A stretch of 64,000 nucleotides of DNA from Pachydiplax longipennis (taxonomy: Eukaryota; Arthropoda; Insecta; Odonata; Libellulidae), in the NCBI GenBank assembly GCA_036926295.1, contig JAVFKF010000014.1, positions 9,610,001 through 9,674,000 of the forward strand, given 5' to 3'. The notes below the pieces were generated by a model that was not told the origin of the DNA, ran no database searches, and worked only from the letters and a program-made list of their open reading frames with translations. This document shows positions 18,479-31,935 of the stretch, piece by piece (within the stretch, counting starts at the first letter, position 1; each line of letters starts with the position of its first letter). The translations under genes were made by a program, and so were the position numbers.

Positions 18479-21400
18479 CGTTCGGAAAAGGGAAAACACA
18501 GAAAGGAGTTACGAGAAATTTTATGACAGAATCATTCAACTCGCGCTAAGGGTGAGGAAAAATTTAAAAACAAGCAATACATGGTTTTTTCGAATTTAGA
18601 ACAATGAAAAAGAGTGACTAAGTTTTCACGCAGCTGAGTTACAACATGTTTTTAACTGTGTGGTTTAGAACTGAAGGTGGTGTGAAATACTTTTCAAGTT
18701 AATTCGCCACGAACGAGTAGGCAATGGGGAAAATTCTTTAAACAAGCAAGTGCACGGTATATGTCAGAAAATATTTAGACTCCCTAATATAATGAATCTG
18801 GTAAACATATTTTCAACCGGATAGACTATTAACCTAACTGATAAACGAGGGCTCTTGTATTTAATTGAAAATCTAAATGTACATGTTTGTTGCTTATTCT
18901 CTTGTTTGTAGACTTATTCCCTTAGCTAAATGAGTGTCTAATGAAATCGAGAGAAACACCATGAAAATGGTGGACAAAAGAATTGAAAGACTGTGTAGAA
19001 CAATGAAAGGAACTTGTGAAAAAAATGATCCTGAGAACATAGTAAGGAGAAAAGACTTAAAAAAAAGAAAATAATGAAGGCATTCCCCGAAAAAAGTGGA
19101 AACTAGCTACTTAAGTTCATCTATAAGAAAGGTTCAAGGAAAGTATGCAAAAATTATTGGAGCATTTGTGTGACTTCTATTATGGAAAGTATATGGATGC
19201 ACAATAAAAGAGTGACAAAAAAATTAGGGAAGAACAAAAGGAATTCACAGCAGAAGGGCCTTGTGTTGACTATATATTTAAGCTATAAGAAATAACAAGA
19301 AATGGAGATGACATCTAGATGTACCCTATGACTTATTACCTATAAAAATTCTTCACATAATCCTAGATAACAGTGTGTAGCAGCAATTAAAAAACTAGTG
19401 ACACAAATTAAAATAGGAAATGGATACTTATTGTATAATGAAAAAGAGATACTTATTGAACAAGAAATGAGGAATAATTTACCCAAATCTAATGTAATAG
19501 ATGACTTTAAAGACTGCCAAAGAAATAACCAGATGGTTGGCTAACAAAGAATTTCTAAAAAAATATGAAAAGAAAAGGAGCTAGGGATTGTCTTGATTGG
19601 CAAAGCAACCTTTTACACATGTTGAATTCCACATCCTTTGAACAGATGTTCCACTGTTTTCCTAAACTTAATATCAAAAGATACATCAAAGACCAAGGAG
19701 ATTCAGTCATCTTCACCAAAAATTGTATTAAGGATAACCTAAAAATATCACTGCAAGTTCCAAAACATTTCCAAAAAAGTATTCAGAGACTCAAAGAACT
19801 GATGAATGAAATGCTTTCATAGCTCAATAGAAATATTATTTCCCAAATAGTGTTATGAAAGTGAATGTTTGCTTACAAATTATTTAGAGTGATTTACAGA
19901 ATATTCACACCTCTAAGAAGAACGAACAACTACCTACCAAATGTTTAATAAATATAACTTTTTCCACATCAGTGCCTTCAAAATTGTTAAAAATAAAAAT
20001 TGATAACCCTAACTGAATGTTCTACAAAAACTCATGTTAGAGTAGCAGTAATTACAACGTTTTGCTCTAATGTCTACTGAACTAATCAAGTTATATGGAG
20101 GCCTCAACATTTCATTGATTGTTTTATAATAAAGTAAGTTGCCAAATAAATATGAGTAAAATCATTCTAAATTATAAAACTGAGAAGATATTGATAGTCC
20201 TATATGAACAACTTGTGGAGGGAATAATTACTAATTTCAAAACATCTTTAAGTTTTCAAGAAATGATATTCCAAAAGCATTGGAGTTATACTTTCCTCGA
20301 AACAAAAATGAAGAGATATAATACTCATTGTCAGTAAATGACATAACTTTAAGGGGAATTTCAATTATAAGGAGATCGAAAACATTGCTAAAATAATAAT
20401 TAATGGATGCTCCTGATTTTTGAGTTGAATACAAGAAGCATTTAAATTTAAAAGACATTAATTATCTAAATCGAATTTCAAGTAAGCCATAAGTGTAATT
20501 CACCGATCAATGACTTCCTCCTTTCTACTTATTTTTGATTGAGCATTCTCATTTTCCTTAAACAATTTCATTCGTTATTTATATTTGTAGAATTAGAATA
20601 TTTGTAGGGAATGATTCAAATAAACTACCCTTTGGCTGAAATAATCCAAGAGACCCAACCAACGCCTGGTGTTGACCTTATATGGCTTAAAAACTCAAGT
20701 TTATGAACTGAGCACCAAAATGTCTTAAGAAATAACACTTGATCCTCCTTAAACGAATAGCAAACGGATTAAATAACGGTAACTTTGATTTGATGAATCA
20801 ATTCCTTCATGAAAGTAATAATAGAAAGATGCACTCACCCAGGACTACCTTTTTTCTTTGAAGAAGTAGACTACGTTGAAATCCATCTTGTCTTCTTAAT
20901 CACTTCCTTCACGTGGAATGAGATGAAGATAGATTTCTCTTGAGTGAAAAAAGAAAAACAATTATATATTATAAAGTTTTATAGCATTAAAAAATTTGGC
21001 AAAAATTTTCTACGTTTAGTACTGACTGATCATACACTTAGGCACTCATGGAACCTCCATATTAAACTTTCCCCTAACCTTGATTGCTAGTTATTACATA
21101 CTTAGAAATTAGTTTAAATTTTACAGGATCAAACACTCGCATCGCAAAACAGACTACGCAGAGCTTATAAAATGTGTTGATTATTTAGGATAAATATTTG
21201 TTATTGTAAGCTTTTAAAGTACATAAATTACGTATTTATGATGCATAAAAATAGTCTCAGAATTCATGGAACTCACAGAAAAAGATATAACAATATAAGA
21301 ACTCCAAATTTTCAATTTAAGACACACTAAACAGAATTCAAAGTACAATCAAGTAATTAGAAATAATACTTGATACACAACTGTTCAAAAACCGTAGTCC

Positions 21401-23880
21401 AATGAAACTTTATTTCAATGGAATTTCACTTTCAGAGCTTTCTAACAATATGAATCGCTCAATTCTCTCTCTTCTTTCTTCCAAAGAATTGTTACTTTTT
21501 ACATGACATCTCATTACATTTCTGATACAACTGAAAGTTTCTTGTTTTGAATGTTATTTTAAGGAGCTTATTCAAGAAATTTAGAAATTATAGCAACTGC
21601 AATAATTGGGGGGAGTTTTCAATTAAAGATAACATAAACAGTGAAGAATTATTTACCAAAGACATGTCGCCTGCTAATTGAAAATCATCATTCCTCCGTT
21701 TGACCATAATGGACATTGCGCATTAGGAGTTTTCTTTTCGCGACAGTTGAGAGGTTGAGCCTCGATAAATGAACCGCAGCGGGTAAGACAAAGTTAAGAA
21801 TACTCCGTGTCTTTCTTTCTTGAGTGAACTACATGAAATAAGCTAAAACCCAACCATAAAAATTATTCTAAATCTATTCTTATGATTATTGCGAATATTC
21901 ATCAATAAAAATGATCAACGATCCATGTCCATGATTCCTAACGAGAGAAGTAATTCAAGAAACTAAAGATCTCGGATGGATTTCTGAGGAAGCTTGGCTA
22001 ATTTATAATTTTCGCCGCGATTTTAAATATATGGTTTAATTTGGCGGTTAAGTCTTTATTATCAACTATAGTTTATGAGAAATACTATCAAACATTGCAA
22101 TCTAGAAATATAAAATATTCACCATTATACCTGTTGTTTCTGTCTATTGGGACGTGAAATTATGGGCAATTCTAAAAACAGTATGAAAACCGAACTGTTT
22201 TTAATTTCCAGTATTTTGCAGTCTCTTGTAGTAAAGAAAGTGTGTGTTTCACTTTGAAAAAAGCAATGGAGAGTAAACCATGTCATTTCGTTGTACTCTC
22301 AGAGGTGTTTATAAACATCATTATTATTAGAAGCATATGGAACAAGCAAAACATTATGACTCATTTGAAAGTTCTTTCTGATCTACCTCACTTTTTTAAT
22401 TTATTCTCACTTATTCTCCATCATCTATCCTCTTTCTCTCTTCTGTCCACTTCGTTCCTGGTTTCTTTGGTACGTCGTTCTCTGATATTACATTCCACTT
22501 GTGTACCTTTTTTCTGTACATATTTCTATCTTCAAGATTTGTTGGATCTATTTGGGCCTTTCCTAGATCAATTATAACTTGTACTATCCATATTTTTGTT
22601 GATGGAACATTAATAACTGTGAAGATTGCGTTGCAATAATAAGATTATATCATATCCAAACGATGCTTTAAGTTCTGTTCAAAAGTACTACTCCATTACT
22701 TCTATTTCATTTGCATTCTGGCTATAATATTTCATATAAATTCAGTTTGGTGACTCTATGGAGGTCCATCCAAAATGTTACTTGGTTATCAAATTACCTT
22801 CACTCCTCCCACTGGTACTAAAACATTATTTTATTATTATTTCTAAATTGAGGCTAGGGAGTGGTTTTGGGGGTTCAAACCTCCTCTACTCTTTCAGGAT
22901 AGTGATAAAATGAACCATGGGAAAGGATGTCCTTTCTATGGAAAGGTTGGAAATTTCCATGTGGAAGAAAGTGACAAAATGGCAATAAATATTAGGAATC
23001 TCTTAGAACATTCTCTTTGGCCAATGACTGTGAATGCAGCTGAGTTTTGGTCTTTCAAAATCCTGATATTGCACTCACAATTCATGGGGGACAAATTCAG
23101 ACTTGGAAGAAGGTCCTAGAAAATCTGGCAACGAAGATTCAATTAAAATATTGGAGGTGTCATGTCAATGAGTCATAAACCCTTATAGTGACTCCATGCT
23201 GCTCTCTTTGTCTGAAATGGAGAGCAGTCCTAAAACTATGACGAGAAGACAGCCAATATTAACAGATAGTTTGCTAAATTTCTAGATATGATATCTTCAG
23301 CTGTGGAAAATAGGGCAAAATAAAAAAGATCTCTTATCATTTTAAAGTGTATGGCACTAATTCAAAAATGGAAGAGCCAACCCTTATCAGTTAGTCAGCG
23401 ATAGGTTTGGCTGTAACTGGATGCACCTGGTTGGGTGCTCTAATGATGGTAAAACCATTTCTTAGAAGGTTTATACCAGTTATTTATGATGTTTGATTGT
23501 TGGCTAATTGTTTTTCAATGGAATTGTTGAAACAGTAATATTTATGTAATGAAATCTCATTATCTTTCATCCTTTTTCTTTAGATTAACTATTTACACTC
23601 CCATGTATCACTTGAGACAACCCCCTATTTCCGTGGTCCTGTAACCTTTGGTGTTATCAAGTTGATAATTGTTATTAAGGACATAAAAGGTTCTCAATGA
23701 TTTAAAGTATTACAATTAGGAAATCACATAGGGTCTGCTCAGAAATCTAAGGTAAATGTAGATAGCACTGATATCTTTCTCGCTCTTCCTTGACACTATT
23801 GAATGTAATATATTGGCAATAATTAGTTAATTCATTGCATTTTAAGAAAATTTTAAATAATCATTGTACATTAAAAATCT
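18479..23880. other. Intergenic region downstream of unc-5, no recognised gene
   Basis: CpG-poor stretches (about 18.85-20.45 kb and from 22.2 kb on) alternate with a CpG-normal one (about 20.5-22.2 kb). Short open frames (19565-19822, 22242-22577, 22910-23119, plus) have no recognisable domain. They may be debris of decayed elements or chance. Confidence 0.45.
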
Positions 23881-23886
23881 GAAGAT

Positions 23887-25836
23887 TTTATTGTCGCAAC
23901 TCATCAAATCCATGCAATCACTTCTTTCTCTCAAAATTCTAAGTGTAAATGCTAAGGATTACCAGCCCTTCATTACCTAACCTAGATCTTCCTCTAAAAT
24001 ATCTTCATTACTTACTTTACTCCTTTTCTGTTTAAGTAAATTTGTGCAAGAAGATATTTATAAAAACTTTCTTTTGCCTGAAATTTTTTGCAGAATTGTT
24101 TTTTCCTTATTTTCGCAAGAATCCATTTTAAGCAATTGTCTTTCTATAAAAACTCAAATGGTTTTCTATCATGTTGATTTCTTGATTTGATTTAAGTACA
24201 AACTTCTCATAATGGTTCTGTAATTATGTATATTCCTTTCTCTTACAAATTTTAACTTAAATTTCTCACATCGCAATGTTTTGATCCTTAGCTCTAGAGA
24301 AGTTCTTTTTAACTATCTTCTACAACTGAAAATTAGATACATTATAGGGTGACAGAATAAAAGTAGCAAAGTAAATGATAAGAAACAATGAAGATAATTG
24401 GGATAAATAACTCATACATTGCTTAAAATTTTTATCAACTATATATTTCACAATCATGAAAGGGTTACAAAACAACTCAACTTGGTTATTAGATTCTTTG
24501 TTATCTATTTTATAATTGAAATTTGTCACCATTTCTGGCTATAAATCATCACTCCAGGAAGTGTACTTCTAAAATGGGGTACATTTTTTATGGCTGGCTA
24601 TAATAGTATAAATTAATTGTTTTAACCACTAATGAGTCTCATTATCCTTCTTTTTTAACATAGACAATATAATTTTCACTTCTTTTTCTGTTTCTATAAA
24701 ACCTATTCTCAAATATCATGAAAGACATCACCACACAAAGGCCACCCACCACAAATACCATGTGGCACTCATACAACACAATGACTGCCTTTGGAATTTT
24801 CTCAAAATAAACTTGCTATACAAATATTACACAAACCAAATACAGAGATGCCTTGCTTTTGCAATTTCATATCAATAAATTTTTACAAGACTCATAGGGT
24901 ATATCATTTGCATATTTTTCCTTAGGTGAGATCCCATACAATTCAGCCACTTCAGTAAAGACTTACAAATGCACTTACTCCAAACAACTTCATTGTTTGG
25001 CAGAAATTTTCATCAATATACACAAGACTTTTTAAGTTCTCAGAGAAGCTTTATAGTCAAACATTGTACTGCGCAACGAAGCAAAACAATTAATTATCCA
25101 CAAAATGTATGGCAATGCACACTGACAGTGTTTTCTTTACAATAACTCTGATTAAAGCTCAGAGGATCCTACTTTTTCAAGCTGAGGGCCAACCTCTTTG
25201 TTTATAACTTTGCATTAAACAAACCAAAGAACACCAATCTATTGAGTACATATGTATATATATAAAACCATCAGGTCATAGTCTTTCTCTTAAATCTAAG
25301 AAAAGGGCAGTTTAATTTAACAATCAACTTGCGAAATGACTCACTCACTTTTTTCCAATAGTGAAAAATAATTCCTTTCCTTGCAAATGTGCCAGGGAAC
25401 CAAATCAAACAAAAAAAGTTCATTTCACAGGTTTACTGCATGCCTGAATCACAGCATCAATGAACACGACCTAGTTCACTTCTCTTCTTGTCATGAAAAA
25501 ACAATCTTCACTATTAAAGAGAAATTCTACACCCTTCAATTCACACTCAGATACAACTTTTGTCCAACACAGAAATTGCACGAGAAAATGGCAGAAATGC
25601 TGGAGAGGGTATTTCAGTTCAATATATAAACTTTTTCACATAATCACATAGTAATGCCTCACCATCATTTGGTTGCTAAGTCATCTTCTCTTTCAGCACT
25701 GTGCAATGACCAAGGCTGTCTCTTAATAAGATGGCAGGCGATAAGGTAAGACTTTTTTCCAGCACCAATTTGTCAGTTTCATAGGGGAAAACTACTTTTT
25801 ACATAAAAGGGAGTCATAGATGCCCTCCCGATGGAT
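23887..25836 (-). other. unc-5: Probable unc-5 3' UTR with distal poly(A) signal
   Basis: After the unc-5 stop at 25837 the first canonical AATAAA on the minus strand that I find is at 23892-23887, implying a 3' UTR of up to about 1.95 kb. A nearer ATTAAA variant lies about 525 nt past the stop. No coding frame intervenes on the sense strand. The true end cannot be fixed without transcript data. Confidence 0.35.
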
Positions 25837-26035
25837 TCATATCCAAGGTCCATTTCCATTAGCTGCAGGAGTTCTCTCTAGCAGTGTAGCTGCATCTGGT
25901 CTTCCCATTGCCCTCAGAACTGAGAGTAACTGGTGAACTGGCTGCTGTGATGGCTGTTCTTGGGCACCTCGTGCCTCCCATAAGTCAAGAATGTGCTCTG
26001 TTGGGCTACCCTTGGTGGCAAAATAGTTTATATAC
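25837..26035 (-). CDS. unc-5: UNC-5 last coding exon: second half of death domain
   Basis: Encodes residues 780-844 and the stop. It starts after CACTTTTAG, completing a split Arg codon. 'Y-I-N-Y-F-A-T-K-x-S-P-T-E-H-I-L-D-L-W-E-A' is the hallmark of the UNC5 death domain, helices 3-5. It is followed by 'L-L-S-V-L-R-A-M-G-R-P-D-A' and a short polar tail ending in N-G-P-W-I. Confidence 0.97.
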
Positions 26036-26423
26036 CTAAAAGTGAAAGAGGGGACATTTAGTACAAGAAAATTTAATAATTCTCCATCACAAGAAGATTC
26101 TGCAAGCAGGATATAAATAGTTGAAAAAATAATGCATTGATATACTTGCAAAATATCTCATCTTTCTAAATAAAAAACTTAGCTCACTATTAAGATATAA
26201 AATTTTAATTACACATTTAAAAAGAGTTACATGCCCTTATACATGGAATAGGTATCTCCAAATACAGAAACTGATGTGGATGATAAAATTCTGTTCCAAA
26301 ACTTGGACTTACAAAATTATGTTATATTCAAAATTGTATATTGAATACAAATACAAGGTGATATTGGGGAATTTCTATCTATTTAAAACTTATTGCACCA
26401 TAGCATCAATACTGATATTTTTA

Positions 26424-26540
26424 AAAGTGATTCAATATCTGAGGTCATTTTGCACATATGTTTCCCTACAAGAAATGAAGCCCTTTATGACATTTGACAA
26501 AGATGAACACACTACCCATTTGGCTTTCTGGGAGCCTTTA
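26424..26540 (-). mobile_element. Degenerate tRNA-SINE copy in the last unc-5 intron
   Basis: Plus-strand GTGATTCAATATCTGAGGTCATTT (tail, from 26430) and CACTACCCATTTGGCTTTCTGGGAG (head, near 26509) match, in the same order and spacing, the copies at 56752-56872 and 40346-40462. The A box is recognisable but the B box is lost. Orientation is the same as unc-5. Confidence 0.6.
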
Positions 26541-27011
26541 TCAACATCATTTCACATCAAGTGAGTGAGCTAAACAGTTACAATTGTTTCCGAATTAAAA
26601 TTTACTGTACCATAACTGATGATAACTAACTTTAATGCCATTTTTTCCTCAGTAAATACAATAAAATTTGAGATTCTTTTATTATTAAAATATATCAATA
26701 AATACCATTTTATATCAAATGAGCTTGAAGCTAAATATTTAGATAAATACAAGAAATCTAAGTTGAATCTCTCCTAGTATAATTTGAATGATTAAGTTAG
26801 AAAATAAATAACTTAAACACAGGAAAAAAATATGACTATCCAAATCATTCCTCACCATCAGTATGAATACCACTATTAGTTATAAGAGATACATAGTGAA
26901 AAGTAGTTTAGTTTAAAAAAACCTAAAACTTTTGCTGTTCAATCAATAGAGTTAAATTTAAAAGCCACTATTTTTTGTTAATTAAATTTTAGTTACTTAT
27001 GGCATAATTAC

Positions 27012-27113
27012 CTATCAACACCAAGCCTCTGAGCCAGAAGTCTCCAGTCATTTCCCCTACTGTTGGGAGGGTCTAAACACTGACACAGCTGTCTCTTAAG
27101 ATTGCGATCCAAC
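27012..27113 (-). CDS. unc-5: UNC-5 exon: first half of death domain
   Basis: Encodes residues 745-779 with split Arg codons at both ends (phase 2 in and out). It contains 'L-C-Q-C-L-D-P-P-N-S-R-G-N-D-W-R-L-L-A-Q-R-L', the conserved helix 1-2 region of UNC5 death domains. Acceptor TTAATAG, donor AG|GTAATT. Confidence 0.96.
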
Positions 27114-27449
27114 CTATTAAGTGACAATATGAATTTATATGAATATCATCTAATAGGGAACAACACTAAAAAATCAAAAGATTATTTAAGTTTATGATTC
27201 ATCATTTAAACTGAACGATTTTATTATTAATTCTTCTTTTACACAAAGAATTTAATAAAAATGGAAATATCCTTGTATTTCTATCTCTAAAACATCTTGA
27301 TAATTTTCAAAAATGTATATTTACTCTCAATAACATTATAGACATTTCATCAACTGCTGATCTTCTCTACAAGATTGTCTTTTGCTCAAAATGTGTACTA
27401 GTTGATAATATTTTTTAACTACTGTTTACTAGTTCTTCCAACAAATTAC

Positions 27450-27571
27450 CTGAAGGTTGGCTCTAGTGTGGCAGTAGAGATGCTTCCATTGTTGGCTACT
27501 ACCACTGCTGAAGCCTTTAAAGTTCTGGGAGTCAGAGGTGACACAGGAGTAGTGCTAGCAGACTGTATGGC
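27450..27571 (-). CDS. unc-5: UNC-5 exon: Ser/Thr-rich linker between UPA and death domain
   Basis: Residues 705-744: S/T/P/A-rich, probably disordered, with two S/T-P sites. It links the UPA end to the death domain. It is flanked by TATTTCTAG and AG|GTAATT, and phases fit both neighbours. Confidence 0.9.
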
Positions 27572-28146
27572 CTAGAAATAAATGAAAACAATTAATTCTG
27601 GATTAAAAATGAAGTCATACAGTAAGAATATCAGACCATCATCAGTGTAGTACTTCATAGGCAATAGTTTGAAAAGATTAATCTTCTTGGGAGATACTTT
27701 CTGTAATCCCTTATTTTTGGAAATTTATTTCGTAAATTATACTTAATATTTTTCTTGATTAAAAAATGTGACAAAATGATATATATTTATAAATTTATAT
27801 ATTGAAGTGGATGCGTTTTCATTGTATTAACAGATTTTTATATGTAAAATTAGGACTCATTTATAGGTATATTGCTACTGTTTAAGTTTTACAAAAGAGC
27901 CAGCTGCTACCACAAAATGGCAGTACAAAAATCCCAAGATATATTTTAGAAATGAGAGTTTATTGAAGAATAATGACATATAGTCATAAGATATTTTCCC
28001 CGCAATAAGATGTATCTCCATTGAATCAATTATTGGGATAATTAACAAGGTCAAGATTAGGGTATAACCTGAAGTTAAAAATATTGTTAGATCAAAAGAT
28101 ACTCAATGATGAAAATGAAACACAAAATGTTATAATGATAACTTAC

Positions 28147-28398
28147 CGGTGAAGCAGCACCAGGCCTTAAATCAGTGGATATTCTGAGTGTTAGTCGTGC
28201 CCCTGACCTCTGCTGAGCTACAATGCGTAAGCAAAGCCTGTTTCCTCCAAGTGATGGGGATGGGGTAAGAGTAGCTGGAGAATTTGATGTGGGAGTTGAG
28301 CCAAAGGCTGCCATTGCATTCTCATCATGCCTCTCCAAAGCAAAAGAGCAGTGAAGATGATTTTGTGTCGATCCCCATACATGGCCAAAAGGAATTTC
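28147..28398 (-). CDS. unc-5: UNC-5 exon: C-terminal part of UPA domain
   Basis: Residues 621-704. 'E-I-P-F-G-H-V-W ... L-H-C-S-F-A-L-E-R' is a UPA signature. It is followed by a S/T/P-rich stretch of about 25 residues and then 'L-C-L-R-I-V-A-Q-Q', the last UPA strand. The loop looks longer than in vertebrate UNC5 proteins as I know them. Acceptor CATTTTCAG, donor CCG|GTAAGT, phase 0 at both ends. Confidence 0.96.
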
Positions 28399-28743
28399 CT
28401 GAAAATGACACATAAGTTTAAATAGAATCATTCATTAAGAATAAATTTTAAGTATTAAAAAGATCAGTAATTAGTAATAATAAACTTTTTAGCTACACTG
28501 TTCACCTGCTTCATTATCCACTCTTGCATAATCTATCAATTATAGTTTACTTTAATATAAAAATCTCAAGATTTTGTTTTTCATGTGAGCTCCAAGACAT
28601 AATCAATATTTGATTGCAGTTATATACTAAAACTTAAACAACATATTGGAAAAAAGATTGTAATAGAACTTTTCATCAAAAATTATAGATAAATTTCATC
28701 ATTGCTGAAATACCTCTTTACTTGCTAATTAAATCAAACTCAC

Positions 28744-28893
28744 CTGGAAATCTGCCTGTGGCTTGCTCTTCCAACCTCTTCCTCCTACTTCTTCCATGCT
28801 GATACAAAGGTTACCAGCTCCATCCTCAAAAGACATAGACCTTGCTCTGTCTAGAAGTACTCCACCCAAGCGCTTCTCCATCAGAATCACACC
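28744..28893 (-). CDS. unc-5: UNC-5 exon: middle of UPA domain
   Basis: Residues 571-620, phase 0 at both ends (CATTTTTAG / CAG|GTGAGT). 'E-K-R-L-G-G-V-L-L', 'S-F-E-D-G-A-G-N-L-C-I-S' and 'G-W-K-S-K-P-Q-A-D-F-Q' follow the UNC5 pattern of beta strands in the UPA domain. Confidence 0.96.
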
Positions 28894-29298
28894 CTAAAAA
28901 TGAGGAATTATTGCATTTACCACACTACTAGAATGGTGACATAGCAAATGTACAAGAAAGATTATAGAATGATATTAGTTTGGATCATTCTCTTGACAAT
29001 GAAAAGAATCTTAAGATTGAGGTAGAACCTGAGTAATTTCAGAGAAAACATAGATGACCAAGTACATAAGAAAATTATTACTGAAACTGAAGAAAAATTT
29101 ACCAAGTATAACAAATAGGCATCTTTAATTTTTTTAATATGATACAGTCAATCTAAAAGAAGGAAGTTGACATAGAACTGTTTATTTTACTTTAATTAAC
29201 CATAAATAACCCTATGGTGAATTTAAGGTTAAATTTAATATATTTCATTACTTGAGGGCTTTTATGGTTTGGTAAATTAAATGATTATAAGTAATTAC

Positions 29299-29619
29299 CT
29301 GCAGAGCAGCTTTGGTGTCTTCCAATACGTAAACTCTCACATTGGTGTCGGGAGGCTGGAGAGGAACAGGAGCAAATGCAGCCAGTCGCAGCCTCTTGAC
29401 AGCATTCCTTCCACCACTTTCTCCATTCACATCTGGCTGTGGAACCCCATTAGGGTTTGATGGGAGCATTAATGGTGCAAGGGGCCCAAGAAGTGGAGCT
29501 GTTTCTCCAGCCAAAACGTACTTGGCTGGGCAATCCGTCACCAGGTAAGCAAGACCTCCAATTTCAAGTTGTGTAAACACTGGAGTATTGATTGTTTCTT
29601 CACCCAAAGTGGCCAATTT
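29299..29619 (-). CDS. unc-5: UNC-5 exon: end of ZU5, linker and start of UPA
   Basis: Residues 464-570, phase 0 at both ends. 'N-T-P-V-F-T-Q-L-E ... Y-L-V-T' is the last part of ZU5. A linker of about 40 residues rich in P, L and G follows. Then 'R-L-A-A-F-A-P ... V-R-V-Y-V-L-E-D-T-K-A-A-L-Q' is the UPA N-terminus. Acceptor TTTCTCTAG, donor CAG|GTAATT. Confidence 0.96.
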
Positions 29620-30051
29620 CTAGAGAAAGAGAATTCAAGTTGATGAATGTTTTATGGTATAAAAACCAAATTTGACTTCAATAACAACTTTGATGTAATA
29701 TTTAGTTCTTAGATTACTCTATATCTCTCTTGGTGAGTGAAAAGTTCAATACTAATTTCTGAAATACTACACAAGAATAATAACATATCATTCAATAAAT
29801 TGAAATCACTTGTGCTAAATACATTATAAAGATATTATTCTGAATAATATTTGAAAAAAATGAATCAAATATAACACAGTCACTGCAAACAAGACTTTTA
29901 AAATATAAAAATTTTAAGGTATCAAAGTTGATTCAGGAATAATCAATTCTCCAAGAAAAAATTTCCATACCAATGAATAATTGCTGCATGAGTTTTGCTT
30001 TAATAGCTTTCTAATTACTCTTACAATTGAGGTTAATGAACTTTAACTAAC

Positions 30052-30245
30052 CTGCCATGTAGGGTGTCTGTCACCCTCCTCTTCAGTTGGCCATTCTGTC
30101 TTCCACCATACTGATATACGCCATGGACCACCATGCCGTAAATCTGCGCAGTGGTGGCAGCTGAGTATGACTGGCTTCACCAACAACGGCTGGCTTGAAG
30201 CAGAAGAGCCCCATGCTACTACTGGGCTCAACTGAGTCATGCCCT
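30052..30245 (-). CDS. unc-5: UNC-5 exon: middle of ZU5 domain
   Basis: Residues 399-463. 'L-S-P-V-V-A-W-G ... L-V-K-P-V-I-L-S-C-H-H-C-A-D' is the ZU5 core of UNC5, including the conserved H-H-C-A-D. Phase 1 at the acceptor (ACTATCCACAG), phase 0 at the donor (CAG|GTTAGT). Confidence 0.97.
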
Positions 30246-30824
30246 CTGTGGATAGTTAAAAAATGAAATAAAATCAAACAGAGAAGAAATCACAAAATCA
30301 AACAAATTTCAGAATTTGAGATAAATATATTTGGTAAGACTGCCTTTCTACAATTCTTTTTATCAAAAAAGAGAATCACCATGCAGAATGACAAACACAT
30401 TATTAATAATAATGGTGGCAGTATGAGAGGAAGGTTAGTGTTTAAGTGTTTTCAATACTTTACATTGTGCAGGAAATCTTTCTAAAAATCTTCTGCAAAT
30501 TGTGAAATTTTTTTTTGTGATTTTCATGAGGTTAGAGCACAATTCCATTGCTGGTATGATACATTCATAAAAAATTTTAAAGACATTTAGTATCATTGTT
30601 ATTTATTCAGGATATTAGCACCATTTATTGTTGAAAAATATTTAAGCAAATTTGACAGGGAATTTTTAAGATCAGATTATCAGTATCTAGTAACCAAAAA
30701 CTCATTTTCAATATTCTTCAGCCAAAATTTAATACTGACATTGATAATAATAAATTATGGGAGATTTCTATTGAAAATGTTGGGAATTTTGATACAGTCG
30801 ATTTAAGTAAAATTAAAAGCCTAC

Positions 30825-31217
30825 CTGGTAACCTTGGTCTTTCACCATCATCTCTCAGGACTGAGACCCAAAGTTCAGTGGTTGCTGTAGGAGATGCTGA
30901 CACAGCTTCTGGTCCAGTAACTGGTGTACCAATTGCTCCTTCTGGTACACAGAGAGTAACTCCAGATTCAGGCAGACAGATGCGACCTGCAGGTGACCCT
31001 GGACCAAATCTTCCTTTGGCAATTTCTGCTGAGGCTCCAAGAGGAGCTGCGGAGTTAGGATGTGGAGGAGGGACATTGTTTCGTCTGGGTCCAGCCTTCC
31101 TTCCCTTCCTCCTTTGCTGTCGCCGTCCAGGAAATGAGTTAGATGCCGGTGTGACTGACTGGTGTGAGTTTGGCACTGGAGGAATGGGTGGCCTATCCAG
31201 ACTCCTACCAGATGCAG
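30825..31217 (-). CDS. unc-5: UNC-5 exon: basic linker and start of ZU5
   Basis: Residues 268-398. The first 75 residues are P/S/R-rich with a strongly basic patch (R-R-Q-Q-R-R-K-G-R-K). ZU5 begins near residue 344 with 'G-R-I-C-L-P-E-S-G-V-T-L-C-V-P-E-G-A-I'. A strand 'T-E-L-W-V-S-V-L' precedes the donor CCAG|GTAGGC. The acceptor is TTCTTCTTCTAG. Phase 1 at both ends. Confidence 0.96.
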
Positions 31218-31935
31218 CTAGAAGAAGAAACATACAAGGTTAATCAACAGTTATAAAATTCTAAGATGGAAAAAACTATCAAACGCACGCAAGATTTATT
31301 ATCATTATTAGTAAGCTAAATGAAAGAAGAAGCACATTATTCTCTATAAAATTCACAATCAAAAATTCTGTTCAAAATTTCATTCAACTCATAAATTTAG
31401 ATACTTTCAACATTTCTGAAATCAAAGATTCAAATTTTATTTAAATTTTTTAAGTTTACCAGGAATTATACTTTGGTTGATTAGTATCATGGTAACAACT
31501 TTTGAACTTTCTTTCTATCAGAAAAATTTGGATTCTATAAAACAGATATCAATATTATAGACTAATAATGTCATCAGCATTACTAAATTCAGTCTTTATT
31601 TAAAGTTTTCTAGGATGCTTCAAAATGACTGACTGACTGAACTTCATAATGCAGCAGCATAATAACTTTTATGCAGCTTTCACCCCACAGAATAGTGATT
31701 GCTGGAAAAGTTGCTGAAAGAGCGAAAGAAAGGCTAAGCCCTCAGAGAATCTTTCTACCTGTGCCAGAATTGTTAAACTTATCAATAAAACTTCAAAGAC
31801 ACAAACCAATAATTATCTAAATCAAAAAGTGGAAATTTTCAGAGGAAATAAATTTGGGTACATCTGTTGTGAGAACTTTGAATTCACCATATCAAGCTTC
31901 CCTAGAGATAGTAGAGATAATGAGGCAGTGCTTAC

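Noticed and set aside
19565..19822. 85-codon plus-strand frame
   Set aside because: No domain and no initiation context. The surroundings look like decayed sequence with many stops.
22242..22577. 111-codon plus-strand frame
   Set aside because: It is hydrophobic, F/L/S-rich and pyrimidine-driven, with no homology I recognise.
25697..25745. 49-bp plus-strand exon look-alike (TCTCTTTCAG ... AAG|GTAAG)
   Set aside because: Both splice signals are good, but it lies antisense in the likely unc-5 3' UTR, contains stops, and has no partner exon.
30855..31243. Alternative frames (both strands) over the ZU5 exon
   Set aside because: They show no domain. The minus-strand ZU5 frame is conserved and splice-consistent.
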